Assembly: GCF_023284065.1 (NCBI RefSeq)
Contig: NZ_JAKIKP010000008.1
Location: forward strand, 123,323 to 187,322
DNA: 64,000 nucleotides
DNA from: Shewanella gaetbuli
Lineage (GTDB): Bacteria > Pseudomonadota > Gammaproteobacteria > Enterobacterales > Shewanellaceae
Direction of reading: 5' to 3'
Part shown: piece by piece, positions 39,402-49,600 of the stretch
Numbering within the stretch: the stretch's first letter is position 1
How the letters are laid out: the number at the start of each line of letters is the position of its first letter
The notes under the pieces: generated by a model
What the model saw: only the letters and a program-made list of their open reading frames with translations
Database searches by the model: none
Told to the model about the DNA's origin: nothing
Position numbers and translations under genes: made by a program

Positions 39402-40598
39402 TTGGCTAAACAAGAATTACTGCAAATTCCATTATCAAATCTTATTATTGGCCTCACGGTGAAGCTTCCTTTGCCGTGGACTAAGAACCCTTTTTTCATT
39501 AATAAAATAAAACTGGAACAACAATCTCAAATTGAAATCATCAAAGGGTTAGATATCGATTTTGTGTTTGTTGTTTCAGGGCATGATTTATTACCGATTA
39601 TTGATGAAGAAACGTCTGAACCTGAAAAGCTTGAGGTGGCTGCCGAAGAAGTGGATTTCAAAGCCTTGGCAAAAAAATCCATGAGGTTGAGCCAAAAACG
39701 CTCGATAAAAGCCATTAATGATAGCCGTAATATTTTTGCTAATGTGGTCAGCGACCCTGAAGGAATGTATCGAGAATCGGCAACCTTAGTGGAAGATTTG
39801 TTAGCGCACTTAATTGAAACAGATAATGTGTATTTGTCGCTAGTCGATCATGGTGAAAAGGATGTCAGTATCACTTCTCATGGAGTGTCTATTGCTGTTT
39901 TGGCTATGGGGATTGCCCACTTAAATAATATGAGCAAGTCTGAAATACGCGATATTGCTTTAGGCAGCATCTTACATGATATTGGCAAACTTAAAGTGCC
40001 TGACGCCATAAGGCGCAAACAAAAAGACTTAACCGATCATGAAGTTAACTTTATGAAAACTCACCCCAGTTTGGGTTACGAGTTAGTCAGTCGAAGTGGG
40101 TTATTTCCTGAACCCATATTGGACATTATTTTACATCACCATGAATTTAATGATGGCTCTGGTTACCCAGATGGTCTTAGAGAGATAAAAATACCCATCG
40201 CAACCCAAATAGTCTCATTAGCAAACCATTACCAAGCCTTATTACATCAGTACCAGTCTCCACAATTGGCGCTAGGAGTGTTATTCAAGCGCAGTGAATA
40301 TCATAATGAAAAACTGGTTTCAATGTTGGTCAAGCTGTTAGGGATATATCCTCCAGGCACTTTAGTAAAGCTGTCAGATGAGCAAATTGGTAAAGTAATG
40401 ATGACTACTAGCAAGGTTAAAAAACCCCATGTTTGGACATGTAATGTCAGTGGTGGCAAGCCGCGCTTGCGTTTTTTAATTGATGAGGATGTTGAAATTG
40501 TTGAAGTCATTAAAAAAGAAACCTTAACCGATGGCGCAATAAAAACATTACAAGCGGATAATGTGATAAATTTCTATTTCAATCATTTTTCTAAGTAA
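39402..40598 (+). CDS. HD-GYP cyclic-di-GMP phosphodiesterase with DUF3391 domain
   Basis: A 398-residue cytoplasmic protein. Residues 1-110 fit DUF3391. The HD-GYP domain (about 120-330) has HDIGK (near 203), HEVNFMKTHP and the signature HHHEFNDGSGYPDG (near 253). All metal ligands and the GYP triad needed to degrade cyclic di-GMP are present. The TTG at 39402 is preferred because GAAGG lies 8 bp upstream. A GTG at 39387 adds five codons but has no ribosome site. Its stop codon lies at the left edge of a MITE-like element. Confidence 0.9.
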   Translation: MAKQELLQIPLSNLIIGLTVKLPLPWTKNPFFINKIKLEQQSQIEIIKGLDIDFVFVVSGHDLLPIIDEETSEPEKLEVAAEEVDFKALAKKSMRLSQKRSIKAINDSRNIFANVVSDPEGMYRESATLVEDLLAHLIETDNVYLSLVDHGEKDVSITSHGVSIAVLAMGIAHLNNMSKSEIRDIALGSILHDIGKLKVPDAIRRKQKDLTDHEVNFMKTHPSLGYELVSRSGLFPEPILDIILHHHEFNDGSGYPDGLREIKIPIATQIVSLANHYQALLHQYQSPQLALGVLFKRSEYHNEKLVSMLVKLLGIYPPGTLVKLSDEQIGKVMMTTSKVKKPHVWTCNVSGGKPRLRFLIDEDVEIVEVIKKETLTDGAIKTLQADNVINFYFNHFSK

Positions 40599-40799
40599 CC
40601 TGAGCTGTGGATAAGAGATTAGCTAACACACTAATTTATTTAAAGTATACTTTAAAATATATTTCTAGAGAGATATTTTTGCTTAGAACAAGGCAAATTT
40701 GTGCGTCAATAGCTAGTCTATTGCAAACAAATTTAACGCAGTTATCAGTAAAAATAGCCTCTAGAAAGCAAGTTGTTATCCGCGGTTCAGGTTAAGTAA
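40592..40799. repeat. MITE-like element with terminal and nested inverted repeats
   Basis: The ends AACCTGAGCTGTGGATAA (40597-40614) and TTATCCGCGGTTCAGGTT (40776-40793) are inverted with 15 of 18 matches. Inside, TTTCTAGAG (40662-40670) pairs with CTCTAGAAA (40759-40767), and AT-rich arms extend that stem. The heptamer TAAGTAA occurs at both borders (40592-40598 and 40793-40799), like a target duplication that overlaps the ends. The first heptamer contains the HD-GYP stop codon. The left end also holds a consensus DnaA box (TGTGGATAA). No reading frame is convincing. A lone copy of the right end, TTATCCATAGTTCAGGTT, lies at 59462-59479. Confidence 0.75.
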
Positions 40800-40807
40800 G
40801 GTAACAA

Positions 40808-41614
40808 ATGCAAAAAGTCACAATTATTGGCTGCGGGTGGTTTGGCTTTCCCCTTGCCAAACATCTCGTTGATCAAGGGTATATCGTCAAGGGGACTAAA
40901 CGTAAAAAAGAAAACTTAACGGCATTAGTCGATTCAGGAATAATCGCTTACCCATTAAATTTAGCCGATGAGCATCTGACTGACTCCATCGATGAATTAC
41001 TCGATTCAGACATCATCATTATTAATCTTCCACCCGGTCTGCGCCGTGGTGAAACCCATTATCTTAGCCATTTAAATCGCTTGAAGTCTGCCATTGGCTC
41101 AAGACAATATCAAAAGCTATTTTTTATTAGTACCGTAGGCGTTTACCCCAGTCATGATAACGTTGTTACCGAAAATGATAGCCAAGTTCATAGTCCGGTG
41201 AGTGACATTTTATTGCAAGCCGAAGCGCTGTTTTCGAGTATGGCTAATGCCTGCATTGTGCGTTTTGCGGGATTAGTTGGCCCTAAACGTCACCCCGGGC
41301 GATTCTTTGCTGGCAAAACCGATGTCAGTGGCGCCGATGCCATCGTTAATTTAGTGCATCTTGATGATTGTGTAGCCGCTGTAAGCCAATTAATAAAAAC
41401 AGCTAACCTAGCAAAGGTTTATAATTTATGTGCGCCACAACATCCTACTAGGGCAGAGTTTTACACTCAGGCCAGCATTCATTTAGGGTTGCAGCCTCCT
41501 GAGTTTAATCAAACACCCATGGCAAGCAAAACGGTGGATGGGCAAAAAATCACTCAAGAGTTGGGGTATCAATATATTTACTCTGACCCCATTAAAATGC
41601 TTGATGCTTGCTAA
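40808..41614 (+). CDS. YeeZ-like NAD(P)-dependent dehydrogenase/epimerase (SDR)
   Basis: A 268-residue Rossmann protein. MQKVTIIGCGWFGFPLAKHL has the nucleotide-binding GxGxxG, FFISTVGVYPSH carries the SDR strand with active-site Ser/Thr-type residues, and IVNLVHLDDCVAAV is the late conserved segment. It resembles E. coli YeeZ, whose substrate is not established. The gene follows the MITE-like element by 9-15 bp, so its promoter may lie within that element. Confidence 0.8.
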   Translation: MQKVTIIGCGWFGFPLAKHLVDQGYIVKGTKRKKENLTALVDSGIIAYPLNLADEHLTDSIDELLDSDIIIINLPPGLRRGETHYLSHLNRLKSAIGSRQYQKLFFISTVGVYPSHDNVVTENDSQVHSPVSDILLQAEALFSSMANACIVRFAGLVGPKRHPGRFFAGKTDVSGADAIVNLVHLDDCVAAVSQLIKTANLAKVYNLCAPQHPTRAEFYTQASIHLGLQPPEFNQTPMASKTVDGQKITQELGYQYIYSDPIKMLDAC

Positions 41615-41671
41615 CGTTGCATCAGTTATAATTGCGGTTTGATTTAGGTGTAAGTTCAAGGTGACAACCTC

Positions 41672-41893
41672 ATGGTAGATTTTCCATTATTAGCAGGCGA
41701 TGAATACGTCGAGCTGTACAAAGTGTTGAAGGTACAAGGTCTGGTCAATGGTGGTGGCGATGCAAAGCATGTTATTACTGAAGGTCAAGTAACCGTTAAC
41801 GGTGAAGTTGATACCCGTAAACGTAAAAAATGTGTTGTTGGTGATATCATTTCATTTAACGGTGAAACCGTTAAAATTGTAGCTGCAATTTAA
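41672..41893 (+). CDS. ybcJ: YbcJ-type S4 RNA-binding protein
   Basis: A 73-residue S4-fold protein with YVELYKVLKVQGLVNGGGDAKHVITEGQVTVNGEVDTRKRKKCVVGD, the alpha-L RNA-binding pattern. E. coli YbcJ (70 residues) is the closest recognised relative. The role is presumably RNA binding, with the target unknown. It is 9 bp upstream of rraB and likely co-transcribed. Confidence 0.88.
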   Translation: MVDFPLLAGDEYVELYKVLKVQGLVNGGGDAKHVITEGQVTVNGEVDTRKRKKCVVGDIISFNGETVKIVAAI

Positions 41894-41902
41894 GGAACCC
41901 CC

Positions 41903-42289
41903 ATGCAATTTCCAGATGACGATAATGGACAAATGTTGGCCGCGATGGCCGAATCAGGTATTGACTTAACCCGTGAGCTTGATGTTGATTTTTTCTTAGT
42001 TTTTGAAGATAAGCGTGATGCTGAATCTGCACTAGAAGAGCTAAGCCAACAGCAAGCAAACGGCGAATTAGAGCTTAACTTTGACGAAGAAACCAGTCAG
42101 TGGGAAGTCATCGTCTGTTTGACGATGGTGCCCGAGTATGAAGCATTAGTGGCCAAAGAAACGCAATTAAATGATTTCGCAAAAGAGTTTGACGGTATTT
42201 CTGATGGTTGGGGTGTTATGCAGCACCAAGAAGGTGATGGCGAATTTGCCGATGACGATCATCAATGTGATGAACATTGTCAGCACTAG
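41903..42289 (+). CDS. rraB: Regulator of ribonuclease E activity B (RraB family)
   Basis: A very acidic 128-residue protein. FPDDDNGQMLAAMAESGIDLTRELDVDFFLVFEDKRDAE matches the RraB N terminus, and FDGISDGWGVMQ near 105 is the conserved late motif. In E. coli RraB binds RNase E and changes which transcripts it cuts. The His/Asp/Cys-rich tail is variable in the family. AAGGA lies upstream of the ATG. A terminator follows. Confidence 0.92.
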   Translation: MQFPDDDNGQMLAAMAESGIDLTRELDVDFFLVFEDKRDAESALEELSQQQANGELELNFDEETSQWEVIVCLTMVPEYEALVAKETQLNDFAKEFDGISDGWGVMQHQEGDGEFADDDHQCDEHCQH

Positions 42290-42348
42290 CAAGATAATCA
42301 CAGCAAGTATTGATGGATTTTCAGGCGCTTGCTAATGAATTGTTACTA

Positions 42349-42376
42349 AAAGCCACCTTTATAGGTGGTTTTTTTG
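42349..42376 (+). terminator. Intrinsic terminator after rraB
   Basis: A stem GCCACCT / AGGTGGT with a T7 run lies about 60 bp after the rraB stop. It isolates the next gene. Confidence 0.85.
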
Positions 42377-42428
42377 TTGTCAAAAACTTAGGATGCATGT
42401 CATACAAGCAGTAAATGGATGAATTACA

Positions 42429-44414
42429 ATGGCTAGGCATATCAGTTTTGGCACCCCAGTTAATGATGCAGAGCGTTGGGCATTTGCATTATTATCCGAC
42501 GAACTTCCCGAAGATTATTTATTACTCACGAATGTTGAAATACCCACGCACTCAGGCCAAGCCATGGAGGTAGATGCGCTTGTTATTGGTGAGTGGGGCG
42601 TTTATGTGGTTGATGTGAAAGGCTATATTGGACGATTAAACGCCGGGTTACATGCTTGGTCACTGGATGGCCGTGATGTCGACAACAGCTTATCAAAAGC
42701 CAATTATGTGGCAAGAGTTCTGGCAGGGCGTTTAAAGCATAAAATTCCCGTTGGAGTTTATGCACCTTGGTGTCAAGGTATGGTATTTGTGACTGGCCGT
42801 AAAGGTGAAGAAATTCTGGTTGAAAAAGACCATGGCAAACTCAGTATTTATACCCCAAGTAAAATTATTGCCGCGTTGACCAAAGAGTGGGGGTTGACGG
42901 CACCGCACAAACATCAAGTTACCGATGCCCAAAAAGAAATGGTGTTAGATACCATCGGGCAAGTTGCGATTGTTGAGCAGCGTAATAATAAAATTCAAGA
43001 TTTCATTAAACTCAAATGTCTGTTTTTACAGCAAGGTCTAGAAGTTTGGCAGTCAGAGTACAACCCCGGAGGTTGGACGGCTCCTTGGTTACTTAAAATT
43101 TTAGTGATGAACCAGTTTGAGACTCAAGATGAAGCCGAAACCCATGAACTTAAATTACGCCAAGACTTTAAACGCATGCAGTCGTTATCTGGTTGCAGTT
43201 GCGTACCGTTTTGTGCGCCATTGATTGATGATGGCGAGCAATTAGTGCTGCCCATTAGAATGCCGCGCGGCATTCCGCTGAATATTTTTGAGGTTGAACA
43301 GCAAAGCACTTATCAATTATTAGAGATTTTACGTCGAAGTATTGGTGGGGTTCAGCAAATCCATCGTCGAGGGTTTACCATTGGCGGGTGGGAAAGTAAC
43401 TGCATCTTTATCTCGGATGATGCAGATGTTGAATTTATTGATATTAAAGACAACCTAACAAACGCTGAAGATATTGCTCAATATGCGGCGGCGTTTTTAA
43501 CCTTGGCTGAACGAACAAGACAACCGCGCATTTACCATTGGTATCGTGATGCTGCTAAGGGAAAAACCGTTGATGTAGATGCAGTGCGCTGTGATATTTC
43601 GGCATTGATTGATTTAGGCGTATGCGACACAGCACAAAATTATATTGCTATTGAGCGTGGTGCGGTGGTTGATCATCATTACCGTTTGGTGCGTTTTATC
43701 AGCGGCACTGAAAGAAGCCAAATTTGGCAAGCAACTCATATACAAGGAAATTATTCCTGTGTGGTCAGCATTTATAAAGATGTTGATACCCAATGGGCAT
43801 CCATTAGTAACACTTATCGTAGCTTGGCTAAAATTTATCACCCTCATATTGAGAAAGTATTAGGTTTTGGACAATTACCACAATCTAATGATCTGTTTAT
43901 TGCCCGTTCATGGGCACAAGGTGAAGAGTTAAATGAAGTTAAAAGTATTGAACAAGGTCAACCCTTTAGCTGGTTTGTGCAACTGTTAACCGCTTTACAA
44001 TATATTCATAGTTTAGATATTTATCATGGTGCCATTTGCCCACAAAATATTATTTGTTCTCAAGGTAAAGCCACATTAGTTAACTTTGGTGTCGGCGTTG
44101 ATGTTGCAACAACGCATTATGCGTCTAAATATGCTGACCCCAATTTATGGGCGGTAGAAGGTGAAGCTGAAAAAGACTTATATGGTTTAGTGGCCAGTTT
44201 TGTTGATGCCCTAGTGCCTGATAATTTTAAAGGTGATTATGGGGCAGATGGTATTGTTAATGCGCTTATGCAATATGATCGCGCTTGGTTAGGTGATGCG
44301 TTATTTGATGCTTGCTTGAGCATCTTAAAGTTTGAATTTACCCTCACACCCGGTAAGTCTTATGTCGAACAACTGGGCTTAAATGAACAAGAAGTCTTTG
44401 GGGCAGGGTTGTAA
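42429..44414 (+). CDS. NERD-domain protein with two kinase-like (probably pseudokinase) domains
   Basis: A 661-residue soluble protein. Residues about 10-125 are a NERD nuclease-related domain with the restriction-fold residues E15, D49 (VDALVIGEWGVYVVDVKGY) and D62-x-K64. Residues about 205-390 resemble a kinase with WLLKIL as the lysine strand, but the catalytic loop is IHRRGFTIGGWESN without HRD. Residues about 418-645 are a second kinase-like domain with VVSIYK, but the loop is YHGAICPQN (H533, Asp replaced) and DFG is NFG (N552). Both domains therefore look catalytically dead. NERD-kinase fusions occur in PglW of BREX phage defence, but no other BREX gene is near. The gene is monocistronic between two terminators. 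Role unknown. Confidence 0.8.
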   Translation: MARHISFGTPVNDAERWAFALLSDELPEDYLLLTNVEIPTHSGQAMEVDALVIGEWGVYVVDVKGYIGRLNAGLHAWSLDGRDVDNSLSKANYVARVLAGRLKHKIPVGVYAPWCQGMVFVTGRKGEEILVEKDHGKLSIYTPSKIIAALTKEWGLTAPHKHQVTDAQKEMVLDTIGQVAIVEQRNNKIQDFIKLKCLFLQQGLEVWQSEYNPGGWTAPWLLKILVMNQFETQDEAETHELKLRQDFKRMQSLSGCSCVPFCAPLIDDGEQLVLPIRMPRGIPLNIFEVEQQSTYQLLEILRRSIGGVQQIHRRGFTIGGWESNCIFISDDADVEFIDIKDNLTNAEDIAQYAAAFLTLAERTRQPRIYHWYRDAAKGKTVDVDAVRCDISALIDLGVCDTAQNYIAIERGAVVDHHYRLVRFISGTERSQIWQATHIQGNYSCVVSIYKDVDTQWASISNTYRSLAKIYHPHIEKVLGFGQLPQSNDLFIARSWAQGEELNEVKSIEQGQPFSWFVQLLTALQYIHSLDIYHGAICPQNIICSQGKATLVNFGVGVDVATTHYASKYADPNLWAVEGEAEKDLYGLVASFVDALVPDNFKGDYGADGIVNALMQYDRAWLGDALFDACLSILKFEFTLTPGKSYVEQLGLNEQEVFGAGL

Positions 44415-44466
44415 CGTTAAAACCAAAATTTGATACATCTGCAATAAAAATTGACAGTTGATGTAT

Positions 44467-44504
44467 AAAAAAGCCTCAGATTATACACATAGCCCGAGGC
44501 TTTA
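44467..44504 (+). terminator. Intrinsic terminator after the NERD gene
   Basis: AAAGCCTC pairs with GAGGCTTT around a 19-nt loop, followed by ATTAATTT. It lies about 55 bp after the stop and is moderately convincing because the loop is large. Confidence 0.6.
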
Positions 44505-44584
44505 TTAATTTCTACTACGGATACTTTGTAATTCTGAGTTAAAGCGGGTTTAATAGCTCTCTTTACTCTGCAACCCAATACTTC

Positions 44585-45346
44585 ATGTTTGAATTAACCT
44601 TACAAATAGCCGTTATACTTTTTGCTGTCGCGTTACTTGCTGGCTTTATTGATGCCATTGCAGGAGGTGGAGGATTATTAACTATTCCTGCATTAATGTG
44701 GGCAGGACTCCCCCCCGCAGCCGCATTAGGCACTAATAAATTGCAAGCCTGTGGCGGCAGTTTTTTTGCCAGCTTGTATTTCATTCGAAAAGGCATGGTC
44801 AATTTATCTTCAATCAAACTATCTCTCGCTTGCGCTTTTGCGGGCGCGGCAGTTGGAACCATTTTGGTGCAGATGATTGATGTTGAAATTCTTAAACTGG
44901 TGTTACCTTTTCTGATTCTGGCCATCGGTTGTTATTTCTTATTTTCAAAAAAGATTTCAGAAGATGATAAACAACAAGTGCTTACTCCAACGGTGTTTGC
45001 ATTTACTGCCGCTTTAGGTGTGGGCTTTTATGATGGTTTTTTTGGTCCCGGTACAGGTAGCTTTTTTGCCTTAGCGTTTGTTTCGCTGGCGGGTTTTGGT
45101 TTAGCTAAAGCCACAGCACATGCCAAGGTACTTAACTTTGCTACTAATATTGCGTCATTGATATTTTTTATTATTGGCGGCCAAGTGGCTATTGTTCTGG
45201 GGCTGATCATGTTAGTCGGTCAAGCCATTGGTGCAACATTAGGCTCACGTTTAGTGATGACAAAAGGGGTTAAAATTATTAAACCTTTGGTAGTGGTGAT
45301 GTCTTTTGCAATGAGCATCAACCTATTGTGGTCGCAGTATATGTAG
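44585..45346 (+). CDS. TSUP (TauE/SafE, YfcA-like) family membrane transporter
   Basis: A 253-residue protein with about seven to eight hydrophobic helices. The repeated family motifs are present: GFIDAIAGGGGLLTIPALMWAGLPPAAALGTNKLQ near the N terminus and GFYDGFFGPGTGSFFALAFVSLAGFGLAKATAHAKVLNFATN in the second half. TSUP members export or import sulfite, sulfoacetate and related anions. The substrate here is unknown. The promoter region is short, and it is followed 86 bp later by sbcD. Confidence 0.9.
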   Translation: MFELTLQIAVILFAVALLAGFIDAIAGGGGLLTIPALMWAGLPPAAALGTNKLQACGGSFFASLYFIRKGMVNLSSIKLSLACAFAGAAVGTILVQMIDVEILKLVLPFLILAIGCYFLFSKKISEDDKQQVLTPTVFAFTAALGVGFYDGFFGPGTGSFFALAFVSLAGFGLAKATAHAKVLNFATNIASLIFFIIGGQVAIVLGLIMLVGQAIGATLGSRLVMTKGVKIIKPLVVVMSFAMSINLLWSQYM

Positions 45347-45432
45347 CATCGTACTATTTGTAACAACACGGTATCTGTAACATTGCAGTCACTATTTTAT
45401 TTACCATAAAACATGATAAAAACTTGGATATT

Positions 45433-46689
45433 ATGCGCATTATTCATACATCAGACTGGCATTTAGGTCAGCACTTTTTGGGTAAGAGTCGCGCTGCAGA
45501 ACATGCAGCGTTTATGCAATGGCTGCTCGAGCAAATCCAGCGTTATCACGTTGATGCGTTAATTGTAGCGGGAGATATTTTTGATACAGGCACACCGCCA
45601 AGTTATGCCCGCAGTTTATACAATCAGTTTATGGTGGATATTCAAAAAACATCTTGCCAGATGATTGTCTTAGGCGGTAATCATGACTCTGTAGCCACAT
45701 TAGGCGAGTCACAGCAATTATTAAAGTTTTTGAACGTGACCGTTGTTCCGGGTGTTGCTGAAGCATTAGCCGAGCATGTTGTAGTGATTGAAACCAATAA
45801 CCAACCTAGCGCAATAGTGTGTGCATTACCTTATATGCGCCCTAGAGACTTAGTGCTTAGCCAAGCTGATGAGTCTAGCCATGACAAACAGCATAAATTG
45901 GCCAATGAAATTGCTCAAAAATACCAACAATGTTTTGCGTTAGCACAACAAAAAAATGCGCAATATGAGCATCGTTTACCCATCATTGCCACCGGCCATT
46001 TAACCACCGTAGGAGCCAGTACTAGCGAATCTGTACGCGATATTTATATTGGTAGCTTAGATGCCTTTAATGCCAATTTATTTCCCCAAGCTGACTACAT
46101 TGCTTTAGGGCATATTCACCGACCGCAAAAAATAGCCAAAACCGAGCATATTCGTTATAGCGGCTCGCCAATTCCATTAAGTTTTGATGAGTTAAATGGT
46201 CAAAAAAGTGTGTATTTAGTGGAATTTGATCAAGCAAAATTAGTTCAAGTTGACGCTTTGCCTGTGCCAAGGTTTCAAGCTATGGCAAGTCTTAAAGGTA
46301 ACTTAGCTGAAATTGAATCTCAGTTGGCGCAATTTGCCCTTGCTGATGTTAGTGACGAACCTCAGCAGACAACTTGGTTAAGTATTGAGGTGGCGCAACA
46401 AGAATATCTTTCTGATTTACAGAATAAAATCAGTGAATTGACTCAAGGTTTACCGGTTGAAATTTTGCAACTTAAGCGCCGCAGAAAAACTTATAACCCG
46501 TCAGCAACACAACAGGAAAATGAAACATTATCAGAGTTATCGGTTGAGGAAGTATTTCAGCGTAGGCTAGCAAAGGAAGACTTTAGTGGCGAAGACTTAC
46601 AACATAAAAAGCAACGTATAAACCAGTTATTTGTTCAGGTGGTTGATAAGGTTAATCAGCAATTAATGGCTACTGAGGATAAACAATAA
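45433..46689 (+). CDS. sbcD: Exonuclease SbcCD subunit D
   Basis: SbcD is the Mre11-like nuclease of the SbcCD complex that cleaves hairpins and protein-blocked DNA ends. The 418 residues show the metallophosphoesterase motifs TSDWHLGQ, AGDIFDTG, GGNHDS, GHLTTVGAS and LGHIHRPQ in order. The ATG at 45433 gives the conserved MRIIHTSDWHLGQ; an upstream TTG adds three codons without support. The stop TAA overlaps the sbcC ATG (TAATG), so the two are translationally coupled. Confidence 0.97.
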   Translation: MRIIHTSDWHLGQHFLGKSRAAEHAAFMQWLLEQIQRYHVDALIVAGDIFDTGTPPSYARSLYNQFMVDIQKTSCQMIVLGGNHDSVATLGESQQLLKFLNVTVVPGVAEALAEHVVVIETNNQPSAIVCALPYMRPRDLVLSQADESSHDKQHKLANEIAQKYQQCFALAQQKNAQYEHRLPIIATGHLTTVGASTSESVRDIYIGSLDAFNANLFPQADYIALGHIHRPQKIAKTEHIRYSGSPIPLSFDELNGQKSVYLVEFDQAKLVQVDALPVPRFQAMASLKGNLAEIESQLAQFALADVSDEPQQTTWLSIEVAQQEYLSDLQNKISELTQGLPVEILQLKRRRKTYNPSATQQENETLSELSVEEVFQRRLAKEDFSGEDLQHKKQRINQLFVQVVDKVNQQLMATEDKQ

Positions 46690-49600
46690 TGAAAATACTC
46701 AGTATTCGATTAAAAAACATCAATTCATTACAAGATGAATGGAAAATTGATTTTACCCAGACGCCCTTTAAAGATAATGGTTTATTTGCCATTACCGGTC
46801 AAACCGGCTCAGGCAAAACCACATTATTAGATGCTATTTGTTTAGCGTTATATCACCGCACACCCAGACTGAAAGTCATTTCAAAATCAACTAATGAGCT
46901 AATGACCCGCGGTACCAGCGAATGTTTAGCGGAAGTAGAGTTTGAAGTAAAAGGCAAAGCTTATCGTGCATTTTGGAGCCAAAGACGCTCAAGAGGGCAA
47001 GTTGATGGCAACTTACAAGATGCTCAAGTCGAGCTAGCCGAAATTAATAGCGGCAAAATTCTTGCCAGCCAAGTTAAACAAAAAATTGAGCTTACTGAGG
47101 CAATAACTGGATTAGACTTTGCCCGCTTTACCAAGTCGATGATGTTGTCTCAAGGCGATTTTGCCGCATTTTTAAATGCTGACGCCAATGACCGAGCCGA
47201 ACTGTTAGAAGAACTTACAGGAACTGAAATTTACGGGCTTATTTCAGAGCAAGTTCACCTACAGTATAGCCAAAGTAAACAACAACTTGAGTTGCATAAA
47301 GCACGTATGGGCAGTATTGAGTTGCTTGGTGAGCAAGAAATTAAACAAAAGCAAAGCGTTATAGCCAACGAGCAACAGCAAAGCGAACAGTTACAGCAAC
47401 AGCTTACCCAGTATACAGATTACTTATCGTGGGCTGACAAACTGGCACAATCAAAGCAGCAACTTCAGCAGCAACAACAAGCTTATGAGCAGGCTAATCA
47501 AGCGCTAGAGCAGCAGCAAGCGCAACTTGCCAAACTTGACTCTTCTGAACCTGCTGAAAAAATTCAGCCAGTTTTTACTGCACTAAATAAGTTATTACAT
47601 CAGCAGCAGGCACTAGAGGAAACTCATCAAAATCAAGCGGCCACCAAGCTGACATTAGCGCAAAATGTTCAGCAAGCTGAAACGGTTGTGGCTCAACATA
47701 AACAGCAATTGAATCAACTGAAAGATGAGCATAATCAACTGCTGAATATTATTGAGCAAAAGGTACAACCTTTAGATAATCAACTGGCACAAGTGGAATT
47801 CAAGCTAACTGAAAAAACACAGTCAAAGCAACAACAGCTTGAATTACAACAGCAACTGGAACATAAGTTAACCCAGCTTACCGCTGAACTGACTCAATCG
47901 AGTCAGGTGCTTGAGCAATATAATCAACAAATTGCACAGTTTCCTCAGGGGAAAGTGATTCATGCTCAGATACCAGCATGGCTGCAGCAAGTGGATAATA
48001 TTGCCAATAATCAGCAACAACTTGATGTGTTAATCAAAGAGCTGGCTCAGCAAAATCAACAAGCCCAAGGCTTATCAGAAGGTCATGCGGCGTTGCAGCA
48101 TAAACAGCAACAAGCTCAGCACAATAGCGCAGAGTTAACGCAGCAGCTTGAACAAAGCCAACAACAACTGACCAGTCAATTAAATGGTGTGAGTGAACCT
48201 GAGCTGCAACAGCAATACCAACAGTTAGTTGACCAACAAGTACAGCGCAGCCGATTACAGTTTTTACAGCAGTCTTATCAAGACAGCCTTGGCTCTAAAC
48301 AACAATTAACTCAGCAGCAACAAGCATTAACTCAACAGCTGACACCGTTAAATCAATCATTACAGCAAATTCGACTAGATTGGAAAAATCAAAACCAAAA
48401 GGTTGTTGATTTGAAAACTATTTTAAAACAAGAACAACAAATTGTTAATCTTGAACAAGAGCGTGCAAAATTGGTTCAAGGAGAGCCTTGTGCATTATGC
48501 GGCTCAACAGAACATCCATTGGTGGAACAATATCAGTCGATCAACATGTCTGACACTGAAGTGCGTTTACAGCAAAGTTCAGATCAGCTTGAAAGCTTAA
48601 AACAGCAGGGTGAACAGGCTAAATTAGCGCAAAACAAATTAGAAAATCAGTTGCAAGTAAACAGCCAGCAACACCAAGTGGTTGATGAGCAAATTGCTAA
48701 GTTAACCCAAGAGTTTGCCCAAATAGCGCAACAAATACAGCTTAACTTAGTGATTGAGTCTAATGAATTAGCTGATTATGTGACTCAGCAAGCTGACACT
48801 CAGTCTCGGTTATCTAGTCAGTTAACTCAATATCGTCAGCTAACTCAAACACATCAACAATTAACCACCCAACAGCAGCAATCGGTGACCTTAGCTGAAC
48901 AATTACAACATGAGTTATCACTCGCTGAGCAACAATTGCAAGGCTTACATACATCAATCAGTGCAAATACCGAAAAGCAACAGCAACTCACACAAGGTAT
49001 TCGGCAACTCAGTGAAGCATTAATTGATTCGATTAAAAAAACTGATGTGCAGCTTCCTGAGGTTGACGAACAAAGCTTACACAGTGATTTAAGTATTTGG
49101 TTAACTCAGTTAAAAACTCAGATTGATGATTGGTATCAAGCCAATGAGCTGCAACAGCAGGTTAGCCAACAAATCAGTCAGCTGACAGTGCAAAACACTA
49201 GCTTAACTGAACAACTGCAAGCGGCTGCCGCTCAATTGCACACTCTTGATACGCAGCAACAACAGTTACAACAAGAGCTAACGAAATTAATTGAGCAACG
49301 TAGGGCGCTATTTGCTGACAAAGATTGTGCCATTGAAAAACAAACCAGCCAACAGCGGCTTGAGCAGCAACAACAGCAAACAGAGCAGCATGCGGACTCA
49401 TTAACTGCGCAACAGCACCAGTTGGCGACTATTAGTGCGCAAAGTGAGGCGAGCCAGCAGCAACTTACTCAGTTGAATGCAGAAATTAATGAGACTAAGC
49501 AAACCTTTGAATCATTATTATCAGCCAGCCCTTTTGAGTCACAACAGCAATTTGAGCAAGCTATTTTATCGGCTGAATTAAAAACTGAGCTGCAAAACTT

